NCBI RefSeq assembly: GCF_000237085.1
Contig: NC_016627.1
Span: 2,294,118 to 2,358,117, forward strand
Length of the DNA: 64,000 bases
Direction of reading: 5' to 3'
DNA from: Acetivibrio clariflavus DSM 19732
GTDB lineage: Bacteria; Bacillota; Clostridia; Acetivibrionales; Acetivibrionaceae
Each line of letters opens with the position of its first letter. The first letter of the stretch is position 1. The position numbers and the translations under genes are program-made. The notes beneath the pieces were generated by a model that was not told where the DNA came from, searched no databases, and worked only from the letters and a program-made list of their open reading frames with translations. Of this stretch, positions 1 to 8,683 are shown piece by piece.

Positions 1-604
1 ATAAATCAAATTCTTGTATTACAATTCTATGCAGTAATGGTTCAATATTAATCTTATTTTCTATGTGAACATATGGAAATATTTCTCTTATTTTACTTAT
101 GGGGTCATATTCCGCTTCTTCAAAATCCAATTGTTCTTCAAAATCTAATGGAACTATTGAAATTGAGCCATTTTCATATATAACATCAACTATCCTACGG
201 TTATTATGTATTTTCACTACTTCTCCCTTATCACAAATACATGCCATATCCAGTTCATCATCATCCGATACATAACCGAATACCTTTGTATATAATATAT
301 CAGATAACTTATGCGCAAAATTCAAAGTTCCATGAATTCCTTGAACTCCAAATTTATTCTTGCCAAGCCAAATACTAAGATCATTATATTTTGAGAGTGA
401 TTGCTTTAACTCATCACTCAAATGATAGTCATTTAAGTAACTGCTGAAATGATCAAACATTTTTCTTGATTTCCCGACAGTCAAATGATATAGATTATTT
501 TTTTCATCAAAATATAGATACCATTTGAACTCTTGTCCTATAGTCTTTAATTTAGACCAATCACATTCTTCCCTGATAATATATCCAGAAATCGTATAAC
601 CCAT
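1..604 (-). CDS. Hypothetical protein, C-terminal end beyond window
   Basis: An open frame of 201 codons reads leftwards off the window edge, so the C-terminus is missing. It starts at an ATG (602-604) preceded by a strong GGAGGAGA ribosome site, which argues for a real gene. The visible protein is soluble and acidic, beginning MGYTISGYIIREECDW, with no signal peptide, membrane segment or motif that I recognise. It lies 43 bases downstream of the two-helix membrane protein gene at 648-1088, on the same strand, so the two may be co-transcribed. I do not assign a function. Confidence 0.7.
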   Translation of the reverse strand, partial: MGYTISGYIIREECDWSKLKTIGQEFKWYLYFDEKNNLYHLTVGKSRKMFDHFSSYLNDYHLSDELKQSLSKYNDLSIWLGKNKFGVQGIHGTLNFAHKLSDILYTKVFGYVSDDDELDMACICDKGEVVKIHNNRRIVDVIYENGSISIVPLDFEEQLDFEEAEYDPISKIREIFPYVHIENKINIEPLLHRIVIQEFDL

Positions 605-647
605 TGTCTCCTCCTAAAGCGATTTTATCTGCGCTTGCTTTATACCC

Positions 648-1088
648 TTAAAAAGTATCATGTATCCGTTCTTTTGCTTTATGTTTTTTTAAAAGAATTA
701 TTGAAACTACTAGCAAAATCCCACCTACAGAACCAAATAAAACAGCCTGGCGAAATTGATTTCCTTTTAATGTTACGTTTGTAGGCTTGCTCTTTTGATA
801 ATATATTTCAACACTATCTCCAACAGCCATACCCTCAACATAAGTATCAAGCGAAGCAACATATTGTGGACCACCAGGTATACTAAATAAAACCAAAACT
901 TCATGTCCTCTTTTTTGTTGTTTAATACTAACAATATGAGCTGTAGTCTGATAATAATTATTCGAGATATTTCTCTCAATAATTTTTACCATATTGGGAA
1001 TAAAGCCTGCCACCAAAATTGTAATGCTAATAATAATAAAAAAAATACCAATTCCAAATCTTCTAAATATCTCGTACTTAATCTTCAT
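648..1088 (-). CDS. Two-helix membrane protein, DUF3592-like
   Basis: This 146-residue protein starts at an ATG with an AAGGGGG ribosome site. It has one hydrophobic helix near the N-terminus (about residues 12-33) and a second near the C-terminus (about 114-133). Between them is a short extracytoplasmic beta-rich domain with the pattern T-A-H-I-V-S-I and GDSVEIYY. That order (helix, small OB/SH3-like domain containing GD-V-x-YY, helix) is typical of DUF3592 membrane proteins, whose function is unknown. It probably forms an operon with the truncated hypothetical gene downstream. The family call rests on pattern only. Confidence 0.65.
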   Translation of the reverse strand: MKIKYEIFRRFGIGIFFIIISITILVAGFIPNMVKIIERNISNNYYQTTAHIVSIKQQKRGHEVLVLFSIPGGPQYVASLDTYVEGMAVGDSVEIYYQKSKPTNVTLKGNQFRQAVLFGSVGGILLVVSIILLKKHKAKERIHDTF

Positions 1089-1263
1089 AGCAACCCCCTT
1101 AATTTAAAAACCATTTCAAAACTCTGATCTTCTCAAATCCATTCTTTATTTTGGCCTTAACGCAAATGGACATGTAGCTTAAGTCCGTCGGAATTATACT
1201 TTAAAATTCTTCTTAAGTTATTTCTGAAATCAGCTATTAATCAAAAAAGTCAACCTCTATATT

Positions 1264-1635
1264 TCATTCCGGTTCCTTACAAAACAATGAAGATATTATG
1301 CCAACTATTTGTCCTATCCCCATCACCATAAATATCAATCCACGGAAATCCAAAAAATCTCCTGTAGGAGGTTGCTTAATTTCATACCAAGTATAAATTG
1401 ATGTATAAGAGAAATTCAAAACAAATGATAAAATCAAGTACAACTTAATTCAATATACATTCACATATTCCAGAAACCTGGAAGTAAGTAACATAGCACC
1501 AACCGGCCCTATTATCCAGGAGAAGAAAAACACTCCCGGAATTTCTATATTAAGTACTGCTGGTATTCCCATCCCCAATATTAAATAGCATATAATCATT
1601 AAAATATGTGAAATAAAAAAATAAATTATTATCAT
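1264..1635 (-). pseudogene. Small polytopic membrane protein interrupted by an in-frame TGA
   Basis: An ATG at 1635 with an AAAAGG ribosome site eight bases upstream opens a hydrophobic reading frame. It meets TGA at 1450-1452 after about 61 codons. The same frame then continues without another stop to the TGA at 1264-1266. The second half is also membrane-like (LYLILSFVLNFSYTS, then GLIFMVMGIGQIVGIISSLF) and ends in a soluble KEPE tail. Together the halves would make a protein of about 122 residues with four membrane segments. The simplest reading is a nonsense mutation in a small membrane protein gene. A sequencing error or two separate peptides are possible. Function unknown. Confidence 0.55.
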
Positions 1636-1726
1636 AATCAAAACCTTTTATAAAATTCAATTAGCCTTGTATCAAGTGCATTGAGAAAATTCTTAGTTTA
1701 CCGGCAGATAATCAATAGCCGCTATG

Positions 1727-4135
1727 CTATGCCTCCAAGAGTTTATTGGCAAGCTTTACAGCGCTATAGGCATCTTCCGAATACCCGTCAGCTCCAATTT
1801 CTTTTGCAAAACTTTCAGTCACCACTGCACCGCCCACCATGAATTTAGCCTTCAATCCTTCTTTCTTTGCCAGTTCTATTACCGTCTTCATCTCCATCAT
1901 CGTTGTAGTCATCAATGCAGACAATCCTATAATTTCAGCCTTCTTCTCTTTTGCCGCATTTATAATTTCCTCGGCCGGCACGTCTTTTCCGAGATCATAT
2001 ACTTCAAATCCATAGTTTCTCAACATCAAGGCAACAATGTTCTTGCCAATGTCATGTATATCGCCTTTTACTGTGGCAATTACAATTCTGGCTTTTGCTT
2101 TTTCAGCCGTTTCATCTTTTTTCAGCAAAGGCTCAACCAAGCCAAAAGCTTCCTTCATAGTCTCGGCACTTTGTATTAGCTGAGGCAAAAAGTATTCCTT
2201 TTTATCATAGAGGTCTCCCACATGATTTATGGCAGGTATCAGGCAGTTATCTACCAGGTAGGATGCCTCGTAACCTTCTTTTAATGCTGTCTCAATATGT
2301 AACTTTATATTTTCCCTGTCTCCTCCAACAACAGCACCATAAATTCTTTCGGTTACACTCTGCTCTGCTTTTTTAGTTTGAACCGGTTTCTCTTTTGTGC
2401 TGCCTCCAAAATATTCAATATATTTTAAGCTGTTTTTATCTTTTCCGGTCAGGACATCTCCTGCCATCTTAATGCTCATTAACGTATCGCTCGATGGATT
2501 TAATATAGCCATTGTCAGTCCTTTTCCCATTGCCATGGCAAGGAAAGCACTATTCACCCAGCTTCTTTCAGGCAAACCGAAGGATACATTGGAAAGCCCA
2601 AGTATTGTATTGCACCCAAAAGTATTTGTACTCCAATCTATTACTTTCAAGGTCTCCAAAGCAGCCTTTTGGTCTGAAGCCACCGTCATAACCAAACCGT
2701 CTATAACAATATCCTTCTTTTCATAGCCATACTTTTTCGCTCTTTCATATACTTCATTTATAATAGTATACCTCTCCTCGGCAGTTGCAGGCACTCCTTC
2801 ATCGCTCAACGGCAGCAGAATAAACATCGCCCCGTATTTGGCAGCAACCGGTAAAAGTTTCTCCAGCTTCGCTTTTTCTGCCGATATGGAATTTATAAGA
2901 GCCCTTCCCGGATATATTCTAAGAGCTGCCTCCAATACTTCCGGTGAAGATGAATCAAGACATAAAGGGGTACTAACCATAGATACAAGAAGCTCTACAA
3001 TTTTAACCATGGTCTCCTTTTCATCTATCCCGGGCATGCCCACATTAACATCCAATACTTTTGCACCTTTTTCCACCTGTTCCAGTGCAAGATCGGTAAC
3101 TAAAGAGGTTTTTCCCTCCTTAAGTTCCTCCTGAAGTTTTTTCTTTCCTGTAGGGTTAATTCTCTCGCCTACAACTACTGTCGGCTGATTTGTCCCTAAA
3201 AAAACAGTACTTCTTGCCGAAGTAATTGCACTAACCTTTTCAGGCTCGATTTTAAGCGGTTTTAGTCCTTTAAGATTCTTCTTTATCTCTGCAATGTATA
3301 AAGGAGAAGTTCCGCAGCATCCTCCAAGAAGATTTACACCGCTTTTTACAAGCTCTTCCACATAAGTTCCGTATTCTTCAACGCCCATATCAAATACTGT
3401 TTTCCCGTCAACCAGTTTTGGAAGACCGGCATTAGGCTTTGCCAATAGCGGAACTAAAGCATAGGGCTTCATAGCCCTGATTATTTCAATCATAGCTTTA
3501 GGCCCTGTGGAACAGTTACATCCCACCGCATCGGCCCCAAGACTTTGCAGTGTTATTAATGCCGTTAACGGATCAGTCCCCATTAAGGTTTTTCCGCTTT
3601 CCTCAAAGGTCATGCTCACACAGACAGGAAGGTCACAGCTCTCCTTTACGGCAATAAGTGCCGCTCTTGCCTCCTGTATATCCATCATTGTCTCAATTAC
3701 AAAGAAATCCACTCCGCCTTCCAAAAGACCTTTTACCTGCTCTTTATACACCTCTACGCAAGTTTCAAAATCCATATCTCCAAAAGGCTTTATAAACTTG
3801 CCGGTAGGTGCCAAATCTCCTGCAACAAAAGCTTTATCTCCGACGGCTTTTTTAGAGAGTCTTGCCAATTCAGCATTCATCTCAACAACTTTATCTTGCA
3901 GGCCAAAAGCCTCCAGCTTTATTCTATTTGCACCAAAAGTGCAAGTATATACTGCATTAGAACCTGCACTTACATATTCTCTCTGTACATCCAATATAAC
4001 ATCCGGATTTTCGATAACCCATTTTTCCGGACATACACCTTTTGGCATACCCCTTTTTTGAAGTTCTGTTCCGGTAGCACCATCCAAAATCATTATGTTT
4101 TCTTTTAAAAATTCCAAAAACTGTTGCCTGTTCAT
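1727..4135 (-). CDS. metH: Cobalamin-dependent methionine synthase, lacking the reactivation domain
   Basis: This 802-residue enzyme should transfer a methyl group from methyltetrahydrofolate through cobalamin to homocysteine. The N-terminal homocysteine domain (about 1-290) shows the zinc thiolates Cys208 (in GCNCS) and Cys273/Cys274 (in GGCCG). The pterin-binding barrel follows (about 310-565), then the four-helix cap (about 595-680), then the Rossmann cobalamin domain with D692-x-H694-x-x-G697, where His694 is the lower axial cobalt ligand. Full-length MetH of enterobacteria has about 1,220 residues and a fourth, AdoMet-binding reactivation domain. Here that domain is the separate gene immediately upstream, ending one base before this ATG. 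I saw no SAM or cobalamin riboswitch in the leader. Confidence 0.93.
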   Translation of the reverse strand: MNRQQFLEFLKENIMILDGATGTELQKRGMPKGVCPEKWVIENPDVILDVQREYVSAGSNAVYTCTFGANRIKLEAFGLQDKVVEMNAELARLSKKAVGDKAFVAGDLAPTGKFIKPFGDMDFETCVEVYKEQVKGLLEGGVDFFVIETMMDIQEARAALIAVKESCDLPVCVSMTFEESGKTLMGTDPLTALITLQSLGADAVGCNCSTGPKAMIEIIRAMKPYALVPLLAKPNAGLPKLVDGKTVFDMGVEEYGTYVEELVKSGVNLLGGCCGTSPLYIAEIKKNLKGLKPLKIEPEKVSAITSARSTVFLGTNQPTVVVGERINPTGKKKLQEELKEGKTSLVTDLALEQVEKGAKVLDVNVGMPGIDEKETMVKIVELLVSMVSTPLCLDSSSPEVLEAALRIYPGRALINSISAEKAKLEKLLPVAAKYGAMFILLPLSDEGVPATAEERYTIINEVYERAKKYGYEKKDIVIDGLVMTVASDQKAALETLKVIDWSTNTFGCNTILGLSNVSFGLPERSWVNSAFLAMAMGKGLTMAILNPSSDTLMSIKMAGDVLTGKDKNSLKYIEYFGGSTKEKPVQTKKAEQSVTERIYGAVVGGDRENIKLHIETALKEGYEASYLVDNCLIPAINHVGDLYDKKEYFLPQLIQSAETMKEAFGLVEPLLKKDETAEKAKARIVIATVKGDIHDIGKNIVALMLRNYGFEVYDLGKDVPAEEIINAAKEKKAEIIGLSALMTTTMMEMKTVIELAKKEGLKAKFMVGGAVVTESFAKEIGADGYSEDAYSAVKLANKLLEA

Positions 4136-4771
4136 CTATTCAATCCCCTCTATTCCAGCTATTGCAATTACAGACTTTTCCGGTACCAGCATATACCTTT
4201 CGGTAATGCTTAATCCGAGCTTTTCCAGTCCTAAAGCATCAAAAATCTTCTTTTGATTAAACAACGGAAGATCTCCGTATCCAGGACTGTATCGCATTTT
4301 TGTGAGAGTTTTTCCCTCTCTTCTGATCAAATTGTTTATATAGTCAACCATCCAGTCTAAAGCTGCATCTGCTGTCTCCGATGCCACAGCATCTAAAACA
4401 ACACCAAAGGATGCATTACCATTTTCGACCTCGTAATGGATTTTATCGGTTATCTCTCTTCCAACGGTAGATGCCATTAAAACAACCTCAATACTGTTAT
4501 TTAAAAGCTTTGCAAGACCTGTACCTTCAAACGTCAATCCATTCTCAAGCTTAACATACTTATCGTTTTTTTCTATAATGGCATACCTTCCGAAAATCCC
4601 CCGGGTTTTGCACATTAGAAAACCTTCATTTATCATCCTGTTTAACTTCTTTTTATACTCTTCATCCAAAACCGTTTTGGTCTTTCTATAACCAAGCCTT
4701 GTAAGAATCATGCCTTCACTCGGTCTTGAAGGAATATACTCAAAATACTTAAGCTTACCGCTGTCATACAC
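4136..4771 (-). CDS. Stand-alone methionine synthase reactivation (AdoMet-binding) domain protein
   Basis: This 211-residue protein matches the C-terminal activation domain of MetH. The diagnostic stretch is RYSPGYGDLPLFNQKK followed by a Leu-Gly-Leu-Ser-Ile-Thr-Glu segment and PEKSVIAIAG. In full-length MetH this domain binds S-adenosylmethionine and accepts electrons from a flavoprotein, so that oxidised cobalamin can be remethylated. Here it is a separate polypeptide encoded directly before metH, with no gap between stop and start, so translation is probably coupled. The chosen start is GTG at 4769-4771, about ten bases after a GGGAGA ribosome site. An ATG at the end of that site runs into a stop at once. 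Confidence 0.88.
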   Translation of the reverse strand: MYDSGKLKYFEYIPSRPSEGMILTRLGYRKTKTVLDEEYKKKLNRMINEGFLMCKTRGIFGRYAIIEKNDKYVKLENGLTFEGTGLAKLLNNSIEVVLMASTVGREITDKIHYEVENGNASFGVVLDAVASETADAALDWMVDYINNLIRREGKTLTKMRYSPGYGDLPLFNQKKIFDALGLEKLGLSITERYMLVPEKSVIAIAGIEGIE

Positions 4772-4827
4772 TTTTATGCATCTCCCGTTGATTTACTTGC
4801 ATTCCTAAAAAAATCCATGTAGTAAAT

Positions 4828-4855
4828 ATTATATATTAATATACCAAAAAATCAA
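4828..4855 (-). promoter_or_regulatory. Predicted housekeeping promoter for the metH pair
   Basis: On the minus strand a TTGATT -35 (4850-4855) is followed after 16 bases by a perfect TATAAT -10 (4828-4833). This is about 55 bases before the reactivation-domain start codon. It sits in the divergent intergenic region shared with the coat genes. Confidence 0.6.
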
Positions 4856-5047
4856 TCTATTTAACTTTACAGGAAATAACGCTGTTTAAAAACCAATACC
4901 TTGTATACACATAAGAGACAAAAACCGGTACAAATCATCAACAATTTTCTGGAATTATCATAATCTTGAATATTTTTAGTCTTATTGAAAAAAAATACTA
5001 TTGTACTCAATAAGCTACAAATATTAAAAATTGAAAGGAGACTGTGT

Positions 5048-5233
5048 ATGACACAACTGAACCAACAAGAACTTCAAAATTTAAGGCATCTTATAGGTTC
5101 CCACGAAACTGCGGCTAAAAAGTTAGAAGCTTATGCCCAGCAAGCTACAGACCCACAGGTAAAACAATTGTTCCAAAAATCTGCCCAGGATGCAAGAAAC
5201 ACAAAAGACCAGTTAATGTCATTCTTGAACTAA
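5048..5233 (+). CDS. Small CotF-like spore coat protein
   Basis: This 61-residue Gln- and Ala-rich helical protein begins MTQLNQQELQNLRHLI. It resembles the short N-terminal-type proteins paired with CotF-family coat proteins in clostridia. The ATG at 5048 is chosen because GAAAGGAG lies eight bases upstream; the frame is open further upstream but has no ribosome site. The stop is followed at once by the ribosome site of the next gene (GGAGGAA), so the two are one operon. Expression in the mother cell during sporulation is expected from the family, not shown by the sequence. Confidence 0.75.
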   Translation: MTQLNQQELQNLRHLIGSHETAAKKLEAYAQQATDPQVKQLFQKSAQDARNTKDQLMSFLN

Positions 5234-5246
5234 GGAGGAATTGAAC

Positions 5247-5495
5247 ATGCAAGATAAAGAAATGGTAAACGATCTGTTATCGCAAATAAACAGCAGTATT
5301 ACAGGATATGCAAATGTAATATCCCAGACTGAAAACCCTCAACTTCGTCAAACTATACAGCAGATAAGAAACAATTGTGAAACTTTCCAATACGATTTGT
5401 TTAAACTGGCTCAACAAAAAGGTTACTATCAACCTGCTCAAAGAGCAAGCCAAGAAGATATAATGGTGGTTAAAAACCAGTTAAGCAACAGCTAA
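5247..5495 (+). CDS. CotF-family spore coat protein
   Basis: This 82-residue protein shows the usual coat F pattern: a leading D-K-E-M-V-N-D-L-L-S-Q segment, a helical pair, and the tail LFKLAQQKGYYQPA that ends many CotF proteins. The ATG at 5247 follows GGAGGAA at ideal spacing, whereas an in-frame TTG at 5241 overlaps the ribosome site. It is the second gene of a two-gene coat operon and is followed by a strong terminator. It probably adds to the inner spore coat. The family call is firm and the exact role unknown. Confidence 0.8.
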   Translation: MQDKEMVNDLLSQINSSITGYANVISQTENPQLRQTIQQIRNNCETFQYDLFKLAQQKGYYQPAQRASQEDIMVVKNQLSNS

Positions 5496-5588
5496 AATAA
5501 TAATCCCAAATTTCCTATCACAAATCATTTGCTATAAAGCAAATTATAAAGATCTATTAGCAAAGTTAAAATCCATATTTATTTCAAA

Positions 5589-5625
5589 AAGGCTGAAAAG
5601 TTAAAAAAGCTTTTCAGCCTTAATA
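5589..5625. terminator. Bidirectional intrinsic terminator
   Basis: A perfect 12-bp stem (AAGGCTGAAAAG with CTTTTCAGCCTT) and a nine-base loop lie between convergent genes. A T-rich tail follows on each strand, so it can end both the coat operon and the gene at 5668-5844. Confidence 0.85.
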
Positions 5626-5667
5626 TTTTCAATTAAAGATAAGGAAGTTAAAACATTATTTCATAAC

Positions 5668-5844
5668 TTACATTTCCATAAGAAGCTGTTCGTATAAATC
5701 ATGTATTTCTTCATATACTTCCAAATCTCTTGCCTCATATTCTTCAAGAAACTCTTCAAGTTCTTCCAAATCGTTTATTTTTATATCCATATCCGCTTCC
5801 TCAAGTATTTGGTTAATTTCATCGAAAATTTCCCTGGTGTCCAT
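5668..5844 (-). CDS. Small acidic hypothetical protein (58 aa)
   Basis: This gene is short but has an almost perfect ribosome site (AAAGGAGGTGAAAGC) before its ATG at 5842-5844. The product is very acidic and helical, with runs such as LEELEEFLEEYEARD, and has no membrane segment. The ribosome site overlaps the end of the yteA-like gene 17 bases upstream, so the two are co-transcribed and perhaps translationally coupled. A strong terminator follows. I do not recognise the family. Its position suggests a partner or small regulator linked to the zinc-finger protein, which is an inference. Confidence 0.72.
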   Translation of the reverse strand: MDTREIFDEINQILEEADMDIKINDLEELEEFLEEYEARDLEVYEEIHDLYEQLLMEM

Positions 5845-5861
5845 GCTTTCACCTCCTTTAT

Positions 5862-6503
5862 CTAATCAGGCAGCTGTCTTCTATATGCCTCATTTGATAT
5901 ATTATCCATATCATCCACAATTCCCTGCCTGTCCAATTCATTGGTATAGTACTCCTCATAGTCATAATAACCGCCCATATCCTGCGGTGTATCCGACGAA
6001 CCGTATTTAACAAGGTCAAACAATTGATCCATTCCTTCAAATTCGTCATCTTCCCTTTTGTTTAAATATTTCCTTCCGAAAGGTGCATCCCATATAAGTT
6101 CCTCTACAGGTCTCTGCCTGTTTAAGTTTGCCATTGACAACTCCTTGCTGGTCTCACAATCTATACACAACCTGGTATACGGCAAAGCTTCAAGTCTTTC
6201 TTTTTCTATTTCCTGACCGCAAAATTCACATTTACCGAAAGTTCCGTCATAAATTCTTCCCAAAGCATCATATACTTCTCTGAGTAAATATTCCTCATGC
6301 ACTACCAATGCGTTGTTTAACTGTGCATGAAAAAGGTCCGTTCCCAAATCTGCCGGATGATTGTCGTAATTGGAAAGTTCATCAGGATCATCTTTTTGTT
6401 GTTCCCCTATTCCATGGCTTTTCATAGAATTTATTGTTCCTTCTATACCTTTTTTTTGTTCGTTAAGTTTCTTTTTGAAGAATTCCATTTGTAATTCATC
6501 CAT
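5862..6503 (-). CDS. yteA: TraR/DksA-type C4 zinc-finger protein, YteA family
   Basis: This 213-residue protein has an N-terminal helical region and a C4 zinc finger of DksA/TraR type: CEFCGQEIEKERLEALPY followed by C-x-x-C, about residues 88-112. The C-terminal part is acidic and rich in Tyr and Asp. That architecture matches YteA, a poorly characterised protein of endospore formers. The ATG follows AAGGAGGG. It heads a two-gene unit with the small acidic protein. DksA relatives act on RNA polymerase, but that activity is not shown for YteA. Confidence 0.82.
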   Translation of the reverse strand: MDELQMEFFKKKLNEQKKGIEGTINSMKSHGIGEQQKDDPDELSNYDNHPADLGTDLFHAQLNNALVVHEEYLLREVYDALGRIYDGTFGKCEFCGQEIEKERLEALPYTRLCIDCETSKELSMANLNRQRPVEELIWDAPFGRKYLNKREDDEFEGMDQLFDLVKYGSSDTPQDMGGYYDYEEYYTNELDRQGIVDDMDNISNEAYRRQLPD

Positions 6504-6591
6504 TTCAGGGGCCCTCCTTAAAATAAAAAAAATACTTTAATATATTCCAGGATATCGTTATTAATTTTTGAAAATAATGTTGATAAATTAA

Positions 6592-6619
6592 TTGAAACTT
6601 TGTATTTTTATAATATAAT
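6592..6619 (+). promoter_or_regulatory. Predicted housekeeping promoter for mtnP
   Basis: TTGAAA (6592-6597) and TATAAT (6614-6619) are separated by 16 bases. They lie about 85 bases before the mtnP start codon. Confidence 0.65.
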
Positions 6620-6627
6620 TAATAAAG

Positions 6628-6644
6628 TATAGTAAAATACTATA
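6628..6644. promoter_or_regulatory. Dyad just downstream of the mtnP promoter, candidate operator
   Basis: TATAGTA and TACTATA form a perfect 7+7 inverted repeat with a three-base centre. It begins nine bases after the -10 hexamer, near the expected transcription start, where a repressor could block RNA polymerase. No regulator is known for it. In this AT-rich DNA a chance palindrome is possible. Confidence 0.35.
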
Positions 6645-6702
6645 AAAATTATTTTATATCATTATGTTTATACAAAACATCAATTTTTATAGGAGGTTTA
6701 TC

Positions 6703-7485
6703 ATGGAATACAATGTTGATATAGGAGTTTTTGGCGGTTCCGGTTTTTACTCTTTTTTAGAAAACGTGGAAGAAGTTGAAATAGATACACCCTATGGAAA
6801 ACCCAGTGACAAATTTGCAATTGCAACCTTTGAAGGAAAGAAAATAGCATTTTTGCCCCGTCATGGCAAAAATCATCAATTCCCGCCTCATATGATAAAC
6901 TACAGAGCAAACCTGTATGCCATGAAACAGCTTGGGGTAAAAAAGATTTTGGCTCCCACTGCATCAGGAAGCCTTAAGCCGGAAATAAAACCCGGTGATT
7001 TTGTAGTATGCGATCAGTTTGTTGACAGAACTTCAGGCCGCAAAGATACTTTTTTTGACGGACCTGAAACCAAGCATCCCAGCGCTGCACATCCTTATTG
7101 TCCTGAGCTTCGAAAATTAGCAATTCAAGCAGGAAAAGACTTGGGAATAACAATACACGAAAAAGGAACAGTAGTAGTAATACAAGGTCCCCGTTTTTCT
7201 ACCGTAGCTGAAAGCCGTTGGTTCAGTAAGATGGGCTGGGACGTAATAAACATGACCCAATATCCTGAATGCTATTTAGCCAGAGAATTAGGCATTTGCT
7301 ATGTCAACATTTCCTTAATTACCGATTACGACGCAGGTTTGGAAGGTCGCGACGATATCGCGCCCGTTACCGAAGAAGAAGTATTAAAGGTATTTGCTCA
7401 AAATAATGAAAAGGTAAAAAAATTATTGTTTGAAGTAATAAAGAGAATTGATTTATCCGGCGACAAATGCAAATGCTGTTGCTAA
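6703..7485 (+). CDS. mtnP: S-methyl-5'-thioadenosine phosphorylase
   Basis: This 260-residue cytoplasmic enzyme belongs to the trimeric purine nucleoside phosphorylase family. It should split methylthioadenosine, a by-product of polyamine and other AdoMet reactions, into adenine and methylthioribose-1-phosphate. Signatures are GVFGGSGFY at the N-terminus, RHGKNHQFPPH-x-INYRAN, QGPRFSTVAESR and ITDYDAG. The ATG at 6703 follows AGGAGG; an upstream in-frame start has no ribosome site. The last residues, K-C-K-C-C-C, are a cysteine cluster that I cannot explain. mtnA, the next enzyme in the methionine salvage pathway, lies 59 bases downstream. Confidence 0.9.
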   Translation: MEYNVDIGVFGGSGFYSFLENVEEVEIDTPYGKPSDKFAIATFEGKKIAFLPRHGKNHQFPPHMINYRANLYAMKQLGVKKILAPTASGSLKPEIKPGDFVVCDQFVDRTSGRKDTFFDGPETKHPSAAHPYCPELRKLAIQAGKDLGITIHEKGTVVVIQGPRFSTVAESRWFSKMGWDVINMTQYPECYLARELGICYVNISLITDYDAGLEGRDDIAPVTEEEVLKVFAQNNEKVKKLLFEVIKRIDLSGDKCKCCC

Positions 7486-7544
7486 TGTCTGCCAATATTA
7501 TTTTTATACATTATTAAATTCATGATAAAAACAGGAGAAGAAGT

Positions 7545-8579
7545 ATGAGACCTTTGGAATATTGTAACGGTGTATTAAAGCTTGTAGATCAGACAAAACT
7601 GCCGCTGGAAAAAAAGATAGTTGAGCTTTCTACTTATGAAGAAATAGCTGATGCCATTAAAAAAATGACAGTAAGAGGTGCCCCGGCCATAGGAGTTACT
7701 GCTGTTTACGGGGTGGTAGTTGCTGCCAACTCCATCAACACTTCCTCGAAGGATGAGTTTTTTGAAGAATTGAAAAAGGCCTGTGACCTGATTAAGAGCA
7801 CCCGTCCGACAGCGGTAAACCTGTTCTGGGCCGTTGACAGAGTATATAATAAAGCTGTTTCAAATAAGGACAAGTCCATTGAACAAATTCGGGAAATAAT
7901 TGAAGCCGAAGCCCGGCTTATGGAAAAGGAAGATATCGAATCCAACAGGGCAATAGGCAAATACGGAAATGAATTAATAAAGCAAAACTATACAATACTT
8001 ACTCATTGCAATGCCGGTGCATTAGCCACTTGTGACTACGGCACTGCCTTAGGTGTTATTCGTGCAGCCCATGAAGCAGGTAAAAATATAAGTGTATTTG
8101 CCGATGAGACAAGACCGTATCTTCAGGGTTCAAGGTTGACTGTATGGGAACTCATGGAAGACAATATACCCGTTACTCTCATATGTGACAATATGGCAGG
8201 GCATTTCATGAAAGAAGGCGTTATTGACTGTGTGATTGTCGGTGCAGACAGGATTGCGTTAAACGGCGATACTGCAAATAAAATAGGAACATATTCGTTA
8301 TCCGTCCTTGCCAAAGAAAACAACATTCCCTTTTACGTTGCAGCACCGATTTCCACAATCGATTTTTCTATAGAATCCGGTGAGCAAATCCCGATAGAGG
8401 AACGAAACAGCGAAGAGGTAACCCATATAAAAGGCATAAGAATAGCACCGGAAGGCATAAAAGTGAGGAATCCTGCTTTTGACGTTACACCTAATAAATA
8501 TATCACTGCAATAATTACCGACAAGGGAATTATATATCCTCCTTATAAAGAAAATATAATTAAACTTAAGGAGGCTTAG
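7545..8579 (+). CDS. mtnA: S-methyl-5-thioribose-1-phosphate isomerase
   Basis: This 344-residue enzyme of the eIF2B-related isomerase family should convert methylthioribose-1-phosphate to methylthioribulose-1-phosphate. Motifs are TVRGAPAIGVTAVYG, THCNAGALATCDYGTA containing the catalytic cysteine, DETRPYLQGSRLTVWEL, and GADRIALNGDTANKIGTY with the catalytic aspartate. The length is normal for MtnA. It follows mtnP in one operon and starts at an ATG after AGGAGAAG. No later salvage genes (mtnB, mtnC, mtnD) are in view, so the fate of the product is unclear here. Confidence 0.93.
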   Translation: MRPLEYCNGVLKLVDQTKLPLEKKIVELSTYEEIADAIKKMTVRGAPAIGVTAVYGVVVAANSINTSSKDEFFEELKKACDLIKSTRPTAVNLFWAVDRVYNKAVSNKDKSIEQIREIIEAEARLMEKEDIESNRAIGKYGNELIKQNYTILTHCNAGALATCDYGTALGVIRAAHEAGKNISVFADETRPYLQGSRLTVWELMEDNIPVTLICDNMAGHFMKEGVIDCVIVGADRIALNGDTANKIGTYSLSVLAKENNIPFYVAAPISTIDFSIESGEQIPIEERNSEEVTHIKGIRIAPEGIKVRNPAFDVTPNKYITAIITDKGIIYPPYKENIIKLKEA

Positions 8580-8683
8580 TATTTTCCCTTGACTTAAAAT
8601 ATATTGTTTATTTGCTATTAACAGTTGAAAAAATTCGGAAGAAATATTGTAAAGGAAGTTGTAGTAAAATTAGTCAAAATTTT

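Noticed and set aside
1724-2179. Plus-strand frame opposite the end of metH
   Set aside because: Shadow of metH, which has complete domain motifs.
4772-5047. SAM or cobalamin riboswitch upstream of the metH pair
   Set aside because: I looked for the usual conserved cores and saw none; an ordinary promoter explains the region.
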